Assembly (NCBI GenBank): GCA_033964015.1
Contig: CM066916.1
Coordinates: 11,510,501-11,574,500, forward strand
Source of the DNA: Scolanthus callimorphus
Taxonomy: Eukaryota > Cnidaria > Anthozoa > Actiniaria > Edwardsiidae
Direction: 5' to 3'
Length of the DNA: 64,000 nt
In this document: one piece after another, positions 44,290-55,984 of the stretch
How the letters are laid out: each line of letters opens with the position of its first letter
How positions within the stretch are numbered: position 1 is the first letter of the stretch
Program-made: the position numbers and the translations under genes
The notes under the pieces: model-generated
What the model saw: only the letters and a program-made list of their open reading frames with translations
The model's database searches: none
What the model was told of the DNA's origin: nothing

Positions 44290-46335
44290 TTTAGATTTAG
44301 ATAATATCATTATATTAGAGTCTATTAGATGTATAGTAGATTCTATCTTACCTTGTCCTCCCTTCCTATGCTGGACCCCTCGATATTGTGATTTTATCAG
44401 ATATTATCATCTTAGAATCTTTTAGATATCTATTTCGGTATCCTCTCTTCCTATGCTGGACCCCAAGATATTGCGATATTATCATCTTAGAATCTATTAG
44501 ATATCTATTTAGGTATCCTCTCTTCCTATGCTGGACCCCACGATATTGCGATATTATCAGATATTATCATCTTAGATTCTAATAGATGTCTAACTAGATT
44601 ATCTCCCTTCCTATGCTGGACCCCACGATATTGCGATATTATCAGATATTATCATCTTATAATCTATTAGATATCTATTTAGGTATCCTCTCTTCCTATG
44701 CTGGACCCCACGATATTGCGATATTATCAGATATTATCATCTTAGATTCTAGTAGATATCTAACTAGATTACCTCCCTATGCTGGACCTCAAGATATTGA
44801 GATATTATCAGATATTATCATCTTAGATTCTAGTAGATATCTAACTAGATTACCTCCCTTCCTATGCTGGACCCCACGATATTGTGATATTATCAGATAT
44901 TATTATCTTAGAATCTATTAGATATGTATTTAGGTATCCTCTCTTCCTATGCTGGACCCCACGATATTGCGATATTATCAGATATTATCATCTTAGATTC
45001 TAATAGATGTCTAACTAGATTATCTCCCTTCCTATGCTGGACCCCACGATATTGCGATATTATCAGATATTATCATCTTAGAATCTATTAGATATCTATT
45101 TAGGTATCCTCTCTTCCTATGCTGGACCCCACGATATTGCGATATTATCATCTTAGATTCTAATAGATATCTAACTAGATTATCTCCCTTCCTATGCTGG
45201 ACCCCACGATATTGCGATATTATCAAATATTATCATCTTAGAATCTATTAGATATCTATTTAGGTATCCTCTCTTCCTATGCTGGACTCCACGATATTGC
45301 GATATTATCAGATATTATCATCTTAGATTCTAATAGATGTCTAACTAGATTACCTCCTTCCTATGCTGGACCTCACGATATTGCGATATTATCAGATATT
45401 ATCATCTTAGATTCTAATAGACATCTAACTAGATTACTTCCCTTCCTATGCTGGACCCCACGATATTGCGATATTATCAAATATTATCATCTTAGATAGA
45501 TTCTAATAGATGTCTAACTAGATTACCTCCTTCCTATGCTGGACCTCACGATATTGCGATATTATCAGATATTATCATCTTAGATTCTAATAGACATCTA
45601 ACTAGATTACTTCCCATCCTATGCTGGACCCCACGATATTGCGATATTATCAAATATTATCATCTTAGATTCTAATAGATGTCTAACTAGATTACCTCCC
45701 TCCTATGCTGACCCCAAGATATTGAGATATTATCAGATATATCATCTTAGATTCTAGTAGATATCTAACTAGATTACCTCCTTTCCTATGCTGGACCCCA
45801 CGATATTGTGATATTATCAGATATTATCTTATTAGAATCTACTAGATATCTTTTTAGATACCCTCCTTTCCTATGCTGGACAGCACGATATAGCAATATT
45901 ATCAGATATTATCATCTTAGATTCTAATAGATATATATTTAGATACCCTCCGTTCCTATGCTGAACCCCACGATATTGCCATATTATCAGATATTATCTT
46001 CCTAGAATCTATTAGATATCTATTTAGATACCCTCCTTTCCTATGCTAAACCCAACGATATTGCGATAATATCAGATATTATTTTCCTAGAATCTACTAG
46101 ATATCTATTTAGATACCCTCCGTTCCTATGCTGAACCCAAAGATATTGCGATATTATCAGAATATTATCTTCCTAGAATCTACTAGATATCTATTTAGAT
46201 ACCCTCCTTTCCTACGCTGAACCCCACGATATTGCGATATTATGTTATTAGAATCTACTAGATATCTATTTAGATAACCTCCCTTCTCTATATTGGATGC
46301 CAAGATATTGTCATATTAACAGATATTATTTTAAC
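44290..46335. repeat. AT-rich satellite, period about 85 bp, about 24 units
   Basis: The CCTATGCTGGACCCC block recurs about every 75-85 bp (44,371, 44,456, 44,531, 44,616, 44,701 and so on). Each unit also has ATTATCAGATATTATCATC and CTAGATTAC or TTTAGGTATCC. Units at the right end are more diverged, with TTAGATACCCTCC replacing the block. Open frames across it are by-products of the period. Confidence 0.95.
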
Positions 46336-46369
46336 AACAATTATAGAACGAAGCAATGTGGAAATGAGG

Positions 46370-47245
46370 GCCCTATTAAATTAAACATTGTAAATCGAAG
46401 CAATGTTAATGAGTGACCAATTGGGAATAAAGCATTTGTAATGTGGCAATGAAGGACTTATGGAAATAAAACATTGTAGAACGAGGCAACGTGGAAATGA
46501 AAGACCAATTGGGAGTAAAACATTTGTACAACGAAGCAATGTGGAGGTGAGGGACCCATGGGAATTAAACATTTGTAGAACGACGCAATGTAGACATGAG
46601 GGACCAATTGGGAATAAAGCATTTGTAGAACGAAGCAATGTGGAAGTGAGGGACCTATGGAAATTAAACATTTGTAGAACGAAGCAATGTTGAAATGAGG
46701 GACCGATTGGGAATAAAGCATTTGTAGAACGAAGCAATGTGGAAGTGAGGGACCCATGGGAAGTAAACATTGGTAGAACGAAGCAATGTTGAAATGATTG
46801 ACCAATTGGGAATAAAGCATTTGTAGAACGAAGCAATGGGGGAAATGAGGGACTTCTGGAAATAAAACATTTGTAGAACGAAGCAATGTGGGCATGAGGG
46901 ACCAATTGGGAATAAAGCATTTGTAGAACGAAGCAATGTGGAAGTGAGGGACCTATGGAAATTAAACATTTGTAGAACGAAGCAATGTTGAAATGAGTGA
47001 CCAATTGGGAATAAAGCATTTGTGAACGAAGCAATGGGGAAATGAGGGACTTATGGAAATAAAACATTTGTAGAACGAAGCAATGTGGAAGTGAGGGACC
47101 CATGGGAAGTAAACATTTGTAGAACGAAGCAATGTGGAAGTGAGAGACCCATGGGAATTAAACATTTGTAGAACGAAGCAATGTGGGCATGAGGGACCAA
47201 TTCGGAATAAAGCATTTGTAGAACGAAGCAGCAATGTGGCAGTTT
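46370..47245. repeat. Satellite, period about 49-50 bp, about 18 units
   Basis: GTAGAACGAAGCAATGTGG recurs about every 49-50 bp, alternating GGGAATAAAGCATTT and GGAAATTAAACATTT versions, so a higher-order unit of about 98 bp is likely. A 240-codon frame on the minus strand is an artefact of a stop-free repeat. It abuts the unrelated 85-bp satellite with only about 40 bp between. Confidence 0.95.
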
Positions 47246-47919
47246 ATCTGCATTGCGACGGTCAATACATTGTTGATCTTTTGACAAGTAGTTTTTTAAT
47301 ATGCCTTTGGTGGTGGATCACGTGACAAAAGTTAAGTTATTTATATATTCATAACATCGATGAACAGCCCAAATATGGTAAACTCCAATGTTTGTCTTCT
47401 GCATATGACATATTTAGCCTGTTCTGTCATATATCTGTCATTTGTGCGAAACTCGTAAAAGGTTTGCAATAGTATATCTTTTCTTCGGTTCTCGTCGACT
47501 AAATCTCAGACGATGTTATTCTCAATTTCGCAGTGATAATGGTGTTGGATATCTACTAATTTCAGGAACCAATCACTGCATTTAAGCACACAATTTACGT
47601 AAGGATCATTGACAGGTATCAGTCGATAGGTAGACCAAATTTGATGTTATTTGAGTGTAATCTAACTTATTTACAGCTATTCTGGAAAGCATGATATATT
47701 GGTCTTTTTGATACTTCACATTGAAAAGTCAATTTTCACCCAAATACCGTGCCTTCAAGAAATGCTGTAAAGCAGCGAGTTTTCACTCAACCTAGCTTAA
47801 ACTTAGTGTAGTGATCAACGAATGATAGTCATTGATCAATTTGTATCACCCGTTGCTAGGCGAGGTATTGATGGCAACAGACTAAGACGCAAAGTTGAGG
47901 AAAAATGCGCTTTTAATTT
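47246..47919. other. Intergenic, no gene seen
   Basis: No reading frame of note. AT-rich sequence follows the satellite. Confidence 0.45.
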
Positions 47920-48207
47920 CTATTTTGTAGCAAACTTGGCCGTGATTGCTCCTCTTTTAAAGGCGGGGAGAGATGGCGCTGTGCGTAGGTGGTGTGGGAG
48001 GTCATTCCAGTACCCTTGCCCGCTATAACTAAAAACTCGTTTCATGAAGTATATGCCTGGCTTTGGTATGGCCAGCTTGTTTTCTGAATATTTAAAACTA
48101 TAGCTATCTTTCCGGAATTGAAAGAGTTCACTGAGGCTTTTGGGGGCAGTTTTGAGCAATGCGAATTTCTCAAATTTGAAATCTTTGATATATAGAAAAT
48201 GTATCAA
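47920..48207 (-). pseudogene. LINE ORF2 C-terminal fragment (CR1/L2-type)
   Basis: The 95-residue frame has L-A-I-P-K-P, then M-K-R-V-F-S-Y-S-G and W-N-D-L-P-H-H-L-R, the characteristic C-terminal end of CR1/L2-type ORF2 (the intact LINE here has N-S-F-S-Y-S-G and W-N-S-L-P). RT and endonuclease are missing. A truncated relic in the opposite orientation to the full LINE. Confidence 0.82.
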
Positions 48208-48640
48208 AATATTTGGAAAATGGGGGGAAATAGACTAATAAAGACCAAGTAAATCTGCCTGTAGCTTTTGCACATGCTAGAGCAAAGGCCGCACATTCTC
48301 TTTCATCATTTAGAAAAGACCCCGAGCGTTGGTTCGGGCGGGAGTGGAGCGCCCAACCCCTGTAACAACAGACGGCTAATCGACGGGTGATTACGACGAT
48401 TCATTTAATTAAACAATATGATAGTGCGCAAGTATTCATTGGTCGCTAGGCGACGATTCCAGCTTTAACACACGCGCGCGCTGCATGTCGGTAGATGTGG
48501 GATATTTGTCGAACAAACTGTTAAAAAGGCGCGCGCTGCATTCTGGTAGTTTAGACATGGCTTGGGCATTTCTGAATACAGAAGAGCGCGCGCTTATAGC
48601 TGGAATCGTCCAATTAGGCTATGTAGAGTTTTCTATGAGT
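48208..48640. other. Intergenic with GC-rich repeat
   Basis: GCGCGCGCTGCAT occurs twice (48,474 and 48,529, the second within aggcgcgcgctgcat), suggesting a short tandem or MITE remnant; GCCCAACCCC sits near 48,350. No gene. Confidence 0.4.
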
Positions 48641-48643
48641 CAT

Positions 48644-50111
48644 TAGTAGAAACCCACTCGCATACTATCACGAATCCTGTTATAAATATTGCCGACAGTC
48701 CACTAGCTACATTTGTAAATAGAACTGCTAAGAATTCTAAGTGGCATTGCTTTCAGATTGTTCGGAATAGGTTGTAAGCGCGAGAAACTATGACGTCAGG
48801 AACAAACTAGAAGGGAATGACCTCTCAACCAAAACAAACACGGAGCCGCGGTCTCGGTGTCAGTCCAGGTTCAGGAAACATTTCCTTCAGTAAGTTCAAG
48901 GTGTCCATAGTCAAAGTCTTAAGGTGTTTCACTAAGTCAAAGGCCACGGTATAGACGTTAATAAAACGCTTTCGTTGCGGCCCTGTTGTGAGAAACACGA
49001 TTCGAATTTTAGACCATTGAATTAGCGCTTACAAAAAGCGAACGTTTTGCATATTTTGAGCAGACGCAGCATTTCCAGGCGAGTCTCTTTAGAAACCTTT
49101 CCTATTAAGAATAGACAGGTTATATCCGATAAGATGACTCAGATGTTTGAGCTGCACGGCTTTGGTTGCTAGAAGTTCATATGCTCGCATTTTTAGATTG
49201 GATCTTATGGACAAAACATATAAAATGTAGTGTGCGTGAAAGATCCATAGTAAGAGGCGAGTCCGTTGACGGTTTTCCTGAAAACCGCTCTTAGATAGCT
49301 AAAGTATTTGGAAGACCGGTTTCGGTATCCTGAAAAGGGTACCTTCGTCAGTTCCGTATAGCTAAATCTGAGATCGTCGGTGCGCTCGTATTCACAAGCA
49401 TTAGGGGACAATCTCGCTAGTCGGAAACAAACAACAGCATATATATGCAAGTCGAAAGCAATTCATTGCGCATGAGCGACTTAGAAGTTACTGGCAACTG
49501 ATTGGTTTATCCAATCAGAACACACAACAAAGAGCTATTGTTAGTTCCCGCGTCTTGTCATTTGTGATGTTTCACAAAATGCAAATAGACGGAGAGATTT
49601 AGATTCAGTTCTATTATTGGCAAAAGGTGGACTGGTAAAAAAAGCCCGGTTGCCTGGCTCAAATGTAGGTTTACGAATAGCGTAAGGGTTACAGGGGCTA
49701 GTGGAGTTTAAGACCGAAGTCTAAGTCAAGTACATGTTATAAATATTGCCGACAGCCCACTAGCTACATTTGTAAATAGAACTGCTAAGAATTCTAAGTG
49801 GCATTGCTTTCAGATTGTTCGGAATAGGTTGTAAGCGCGAGAAACTATGACGTCAGGAACAAACTAGAAGGGAATGACCTCTCAACCAAAACAACACGGA
49901 GCCGCGGTCTCGGTGTCAGTCCAGGTTCAGGAAACATTTCCTTCAGTAAGTTCAAGGTGTCCATAGTCAAAGTCTGATTGGCTCCGCTACTCGCTATCTA
50001 TCACGTAATAGATAGCGAGTAGCGTAAACGCTAGCGCAAAACTTCCTAAAACCATGAAAATAAATACGTTTTAGCAACAACTCGAAGGTAGTATGCTAGT
50101 GGGTTTCTACT
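48644..50111. mobile_element. Possible foldback element with AGTAGAAACCCACT ends
   Basis: AGTAGAAACCCACTCGCATACTA (48,645) is inverted as TAGTATGCTAGTGGGTTTCTACT (50,089). Between them lies a pair of direct repeats of about 240 bp (48,677-48,919 and 49,734-49,976) with about 98 percent identity by eye. No coding region. Confidence 0.5.
49985..50024. repeat. Perfect hairpin
   Basis: CGCTACTCGCTATCTAT and ATAGATAGCGAGTAGCG flank CACGTA. A second hairpin with GTTTTCTATGAGT arms lies at about 50,136-50,204. Confidence 0.85.
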
Positions 50112-50204
50112 AAACAATTAGACTACTCGTTGTCGTTTTCTATGAGTCAAATAGTCAACTCGGCGTTTCGCGCCTCGTTAACTATCTATTAACTCATAGA
50201 AAAC

Positions 50205-51461
50205 TCGAACTCGTTTGTTTTATTCAGCGAAGCCGTGTTTTTCACTATAACGCGCGAGTAAATGAACTCGTCTGATGTGTTTTGCTGGACAGACAAATAT
50301 TGCCTATACCCAGATCGAAAGAACACGATGTAAACATCGTTTTTGTGTCAAAAAATAAAATGTGAAGCACGAGTAATTCAACAGTTCCACATTTGGCTGA
50401 AGGATTGGCAATGAAGACATAGGGCTAGGATATCAAGGAGTCGTCCACGCTGGGTTGGTCATCTCTGCCATATGGCTTACTGTCAAAAGACTCCGTTGTT
50501 TCTGTGTATGATCCCCGCACATGCAAATCTGTTTCTCTTAAATGCAACGCTCCGCACGGTCTAGCCAGCCCCATTACATCTGCTATCAACTTTTTATTTA
50601 CTTTTTATTGTTTATCCTTTCTAACCACGGCCCACAGTAATTGGTGTTGTAAACTGTTGTGGTGTCCCCGCCCTTGTTCGTGTGACCCCATGTATTTGGA
50701 TCCTCCACGTCAAATATCTTCTTGGCGAAGCTGAATAAATGAATTAATAAACAACAGAATCCCAAAGAAACTCCTTTTTGGAGAACTAGCACATGGAACA
50801 AGAAACGTCGGGCGGACACATGCTAAACCGTGCTCAAATGAGGATATGCACTGACGCTTGGAAAACCGCTGTAAGCAATAGACGGGAGTGGAGAAAATTA
50901 CTTAAAACCACTCTGTGCCAAAATTTCAGTGAGAAGCGAATAGCATGAATGCCACTTGAGCAAATCTGACCAATATGTGGTAAACCTTTGGCAGGCCTAA
51001 AGAAAATGTGGTAAATACTGTATTTGCTTCCAGCATATTGCTACATGCGGTATTTACCATCTTTGCTTCAGGTTTACCACAGGTTTTCCTCATATTGGTC
51101 AGATTCGCTCACGTGGCTAACTTTGACAACAAAAAGGAATGTCCATTTAGAACATATAGATCTAGTTCAAATGTCGATCGGCGAGCGAAGAAGAACAGCC
51201 GCTCATCTAGGCAAAAAAATCAATTCTTTTTCTGCATTTCTCTCTGCCATTTGTACCCCTGTCATTCACCACAGTGCCTAAATAGGACCCACAGGCTTCA
51301 CTTAGACCTCCCACACTGGGACCCATGAGATCAGAGAAGATTGGTACTGGCATAGGCAGCCCCATCAGACTAACGGCTTCATTAGCCGTGTTTTCATGCA
51401 TTTCGTTTCTCCTCTTACTAATTTTGAGAGACCTCCTTTCCAAAACACTACCACGAGCCAT
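50205..51461. other. Intergenic, no supported gene
   Basis: A short frame at 51,008-51,328 has no recognisable feature. Two related GGTTTACCACA-type segments near 50,985 and 51,070 hint at an old repeat. Confidence 0.4.
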
Positions 51462-51757
51462 CTTACAGCTGTTTTGAGTATTCTGCGAACTCTCGCGTTC
51501 GATGTCCAATGGCGTTCTGGCTTCCGTCAATCAAACTCTGAGCTCCAATTTGAGTCTTAGCCGACCGTAAGTTAGGCCATTTATTTAGAGAAAGATAGTA
51601 AAAGATGCTGTGTGTTGGAGCATTTCACTAGGATGGCAATAACTGATTTCTTTGTATTTCAAAGAGTTTCAAAGTTTGATTGACGGAAGCCAGAAAGCGG
51701 TTTGACGGTTGGAAATCGATCTCAAGAGTTCGCAGAATACTCAAAATAGCTGTAAAG
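51462..51757. mobile_element. Foldback MITE
   Basis: The left arm (TTACAGCTGTTTTGAGTATT, GTTCTGGCTTCCGTCAATCA) pairs with the right arm (TGATTGACGGAAGCCAGAA, GAATACTCAAAATAGCTGTA) over about 70 bp. Confidence 0.82.
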
Positions 51758-51872
51758 GCACATTACACGTTTCCATAATGCATTGCGCGCCGTGGTGTTT
51801 ATATCCTTGATATCCTTAACATCTCAACTAAGAAAGGAGATTGAGAGGCCAGTTGATGAGATTAATTTAAGC

Positions 51873-51877
51873 TTTTT

Positions 51878-51933
<56 letters not shown>

Positions 51934-52033
51934 NNNNNNNNNNNNNNNNNNNNNNNNNNNNNNNNNNNNNNNNNNNNNNNNNNNNNNNNNNNNNNNNNNN
52001 NNNNNNNNNNNNNNNNNNNNNNNNNNNNNNNNN
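51873..52033. other. Homopolymer run and assembly gap
   Basis: Fifteen T, then 46 G, then exactly 100 N. The fixed gap size and the G run suggest a scaffold join with unknown distance. Reading frames that cross it are meaningless. Confidence 0.98.
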
Positions 52034-52204
52034 GCTCCATCGACGAGGACGCATCTTCGTCGCAACACACGGGCAAAGGCCTCGTGAACACTTGTCACCA
52101 GTGTGCATATTTGGTCTCCAGAAGGCCCACTCGATACAACGCCCTTCTCCTCTCCGCCAAGGCTGTTTCGCACTTTGTGGTGCCCGAGTTGTCGTGGTGC
52201 ATTT

Positions 52205-52558
52205 TTAGCTTGTGCTGCAATATCTCGATGTATGCTTTGAGGTTTCCAATTTTCGCGTGGCCCACACGGTCTCGAGTAACTGGGTCATTTCACTGAGTTT
52301 GCACTCCATTTTCTTGACCCATGGGTTATCGAACGCTTTCCTCGCCTTTTCCGCCCGTTCTAAAACTTCATCTTTCTCCTTTTGTTCGTCCCATCGACGC
52401 AGCTCATCGAGAAGACTGTCGGGTAATGGCTGTCGGTCTTTCGGCAGGAGACAGGCGATGTTTGATGGGACGCCACGCTCAACTAGTTTCCCAACTTTTT
52501 CTTTCACTCCTTTTCTGCGTTGGCCTTCATCTCTTTTTAGTTCTTTCAGCCTTTCCAC
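52205..52558 (-). CDS. Charged helical protein or last exon of the SF3-like gene
   Basis: A 117-residue frame, rich in Lys, Glu and Arg, predicted to be mostly helical (L-V-E-R-G-V-P-S, L-P-D-S-L-L-D-E-L-R-R-W, then E-K-D-E-V-L-E-R-A-E-K). Homologous-looking coding extends upstream to about 52,600 in a neighbouring frame. It lies directly after the acidic tail of the SF3-like gene and could be its continuation or a second protein of the same element. Unrecognised. Confidence 0.4.
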   Translation of the reverse strand: MERLKELKRDEGQRRKGVKEKVGKLVERGVPSNIACLLPKDRQPLPDSLLDELRRWDEQKEKDEVLERAEKARKAFDNPWVKKMECKLSEMTQLLETVWATRKLETSKHTSRYCSTS

Positions 52559-54473
52559 TTTCTCGGTGACAATTTGTATGTAGACTCGGGGTCACAGTCT
52601 CTCAGTGCCGTCATCATTCGTCGAGGAGTGGGTCTGGCGGGTGCAGTTCCTCCTCTTCTTGAGTAAAAGTCAGGTCTTGCTCTTCTTCGTCTTCTTCCTC
52701 GTCCTCCTCGTCGTCTAAATTGCATTCCAGCAACATAGCCTTCTCATCTCTTGAAAGTCCTGCGCAGTTGTCACTTGATAGTACAGGAGGCACTGGTGAA
52801 AATTACCGCCGCCATCTCCATTGCCCACAATATTACATCGATCGGGTGGCTCTTTTAACCACTGGAATGCCGCGGGGTCCGTGCTCGGGAGGGACTTGAA
52901 CAATATTTTGTTCAGGCGAGTGTCCTGGCTTCCTTGTCGATATCTGAAAAACTAAAAAGTAAAACGTAGGAATTGCATGTCTACTTGAAACACTTTTCGG
53001 TTGAATTCTCCATTGATGCAAAAATCTCCCAAGCTAAATAGGCCTAGATGGGACCACTTGGAAGCCATGTTTTGGACCATTGATAACATATATCAAATAA
53101 ACATGATAAAGTAGCTCCTATCTGAGGTTTTAAGTTAAAGATACTTACCTGAAGTTCTTCTTGGCAAACAATAAGCATCGGACATCTGTTAATGAATCCT
53201 CGGGCATTTGCGTATTTCGCGTCATGCGCGGTCCACCCACCCTGGGTTAGAAGTTTCCAATCGTCTATATCCATAAGATTGGCATGCGCCCATCAATAAA
53301 CACGCACTGCGTGTCCTCCGTGATCATCGCCTTATTGAATGATTTTTGTTTGGTCACACGTGCAATACGATTCGCAGGGATGATTCCCAGAACTGGCGAG
53401 AAGAGACTGGTTTTACCGCTGTCGGCGGGTCCAATCAAACAAGGCACCTGAAAAATCGAGCACAACGTGAGCCTCAAAGCTATAAAGGTGGCCGATTGTA
53501 TCAACTTTGGAAGCGCAATTTTTCATTTTTCATGCCCCAAATTGTATTACTTAGCATTCGCGCATTGCGGACAAAACGTGGCCTGAAACATATCACTCAG
53601 TTCCGTTTTTTTTTTTAATAGGAATTAGGAATTTGTTATTAGGAATTTTATAGGCAGCGTTGCTTCAGAGTGGTCAGTAAAATAAATGCATAACTGATTT
53701 CTCAGAAATTTATAAGAGATTTAACACTTCAATTTCACCCAGGTTATCTAGAAGAAATTATGCTTCACCCTATAAGTTTTCTGACGATGCGCGAATGCTA
53801 AGTAACAAGGTTTAAGCTCGAAGAGTATTGCGCAATTCAAAATAAATACAATCGGACCTCCTGAAGTGCACATTTTAGGGGGCTCTTGCCGGTTATATTT
53901 CATAGGTAACGTGCGGCAAGTTCTTTCATCGAATTCCACAGTCAGGCGAAAAAATTCTTACAAGCGGCTAGACCTTTGTTGTTGTTTATTTGTTGATCAT
54001 TTTTTTTGCATTTCTATACAAGTCACTTTACCTTTTCTTTGTGCTGCTTTTGTTGAACTTTCAGCAAGCCGAGGAAATCCTCGCAAAACTGCGCTATCTG
54101 CTGGTCGTTAGGCTGTGACACGGGTACTTTTAAAGAAGCGCGGCTCTGGCGGCTTTGTGTGTGCGTACGGCACATACGCCCTTGGCGTCACTTTGCCAAC
54201 TTCGGTCGGGGGAATTGGAGCGTATATAAACTTCCGCTGTGAGAGCGATAAGCACCATCCATCGTCGACCTCGATCAGGTCATAATTGATTTCCAGTTGA
54301 TGATTGCTTGGGAGTCCGGTCTTCTCAGCTTCTCTATCACTTTGTCGCCGTGCTGGATCACTCTAGATCGCAAGTGTGGGTTCCCCGCCAGTGTGCCTAT
54401 CAGCGCATCCAAACTACATTTTGCTTGGTAAGTGAACTTTGAACCCTCGGCGAGCTTGAAAATCTCTCCCCTG

Positions 54474-54785
54474 TTAGTCCATATTTACATCGCTGCATGA
54501 CTCTTTCAACATCGTTGATAAGGCGTGTAATCGGGTCATGGTCATTTCTCTTGCCTTTCCAACCGCTTCAGTCACACCTTCTTCGACCTCATCACTTGGT
54601 ATGTTACACAGGTGCAGGTTTAAGCCAGCTCTTTGTAGGGCTCTGATGCTTTCCTTCAGTTGTCGCCAATACCCTTGCTTGACCAAATGAAAATGGACAC
54701 CTGGTAGTTCTCTTCGTCGTCGATTAGTTCTTCGTCGAATCTTGAAGTGCTCGTCTCTGGATAAAGCGATAGGAAAGGTTAGCAA
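54474..54785 (-). pseudogene. Basic N-terminal region of the SF3-like gene
   Basis: The frame has F-K-I-R-R-R-T-N-R-R-R-R-E-L followed by H-F-H-L-V-K-Q-G-Y-W-R-Q-L and a helical stretch. Its neighbours (54,475-54,230 and 55,339-54,980) carry further open pieces in other frames. I infer upstream exons of the helicase-like gene, for example a DNA-binding part, but no known endonuclease motif is visible. Confidence 0.35.
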
Positions 54786-55419
54786 TACCAGACCTGTAGG
54801 AGGAACTGTGGTCTTTAAGAATGGTACAGAGCGCCCTTGGCTATGTTTTCCCCTTTTAGTACCTTGGTGTCAACTTCCACGTTACACTCAAACATGCTTT
54901 ACGCAGCGGTACAACGCTAACTGGTGATCCATTGGCAGACTCAAACGCTATCCAATATGCACAACGTAAGGCGCTTTTTCTGAACTGCAATGTCATACAC
55001 GAAGATCCTGCAGTCTGACTCTGGATGTCGCAATGTGGGTTTCCTCTTCGTCATCTTCGCCACCGGCCACTTTCTTCACTTTCGTGACTTTCGGCTCACA
55101 TGAAGAAATAGCAGAATAGAATGGGCAACGTTAGGGAGCTTTTGGACCATCGCATCACACTCGTGTCTTTTTTCGCAGACTAATCGCCATGCCTGTTTGA
55201 GATCTTCAACTCCTTCCACCCGCCATGTACATTTCGCAGACACAACACAGAATTTCTTATCTACTGCTGGCTGAACGTAACACAGTATAGCATCTCGGAT
55301 AGATTTGCTGTTCAGTTGTCTCGCTGGATTTTGAGCCATTAGGATTTTTCCTGAGAAAATCAAATATGATACCATTAGACGCTTAGAAAAGAGCGCTTCG
55401 GTAAAATAAAGCGCCAAGC

Positions 55420-55984
55420 CTATCTAATGACATACTTACATTTCAACTCAGCTCTGTTCCCATCGACATCTACTTGCGAATAGAGGTTTCACAGGTTATC
55501 ACCGCACCTTTATAAGCATTTTACTTAAGTATGGATTCCACGCAGCACGTTTAGTCTTTGCCAAAGTTGCATAATCTGCATTGTCCCCAACAAAAGCAAA
55601 TACCAGTGCTTAACATACAAACATAAGCTTTGAAGTCTTACGTAAGAAAAACAAAGAATGACTGTGCATTCCGTGCGCATCTGTCTTTTTAGGTGTAATG
55701 GATTTTGATTTTTGGCAGTGCAATTAGAAATAAAGGAAAACAATGACTATGATGCATACTTTTTTTTACAAATGACTGCATACCATGCGCATCAATTTAA
55801 TTCGGATGCCAAAAGTGGTTATGGTTATTGATTTTTCTCTCGCTTCAATAATAAAAAAATGCCCTAGAAAAAAATAAATGGCCAGTTGCTAAAGGAACAA
55901 CATGAATGTTAGGCAAGCCAAATTTACATTTATTGAATTCACGAAAAATATTTTTGACCACCCCTCCCCTAAAATAGTTTGAGG
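55420..55984. other. Intergenic, no gene seen
   Basis: AT-rich. CACTCTTT-like fragments are absent. Two similar stretches near 55,665 and 55,775 (TGCATTCCGTGCGCATC and TGCATACCATGCGCATC) suggest a minor duplication. Confidence 0.4.

Larger units (their letters stand above)
52040..55339 (-). pseudogene. Spliced SF3-helicase-like gene of unknown family, frameshifted
   Basis: Minus-strand exons with intact GT-AG introns: one ends at 54,032 (donor AAAG|GTAAAG); the next is 53,448-53,149 (acceptor TTTTTCAG, donor TTCAG|GTAAGT); another starts at 52,943 (acceptor TTTTTCAG). A possible start is at 55,339. The middle exon has a Walker A motif, G-P-A-D-S-G-K-T-S-L, and a Walker B strand, T-Q-C-V-F-I-D, followed in the shifted frame by D-D-W-K-L-L-T-Q-G-G-W-T-A-H-D and C-P-M-L-I-V-C-Q-E-E-L, laid out like superfamily-3 helicases of small DNA replicons. 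One base is missing right after the Walker B Asp (near 53,287). Further frameshifts hit the acidic downstream exon (52,610-52,735) and the first exon. I cannot name the family; it may be a DNA transposon or virus-derived replication gene. Confidence 0.65.

Noticed and set aside
44388..45226. Open frames in the 85-bp satellite
   Set aside because: Products of a stop-poor tandem repeat.
44290..47245. CRISPR array
   Set aside because: Repeats are contiguous satellite monomers without unique spacers, in a eukaryotic context.
46381..47287. Long minus-strand open frames of up to 240 codons
   Set aside because: They follow the 49-bp satellite period and repeat the same peptide words; no gene.
47822..48028. 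Plus-strand 68-codon gene
   Set aside because: It is the complement of the recognisable LINE ORF2 tail.
48677..49976. LTR retrotransposon
   Set aside because: The direct repeats lack TG...CA ends, a primer-binding site and internal coding.
51783..52296. Frames with poly-Gly or poly-Pro across the gap
   Set aside because: They run through a G homopolymer and 100 N; artefacts.
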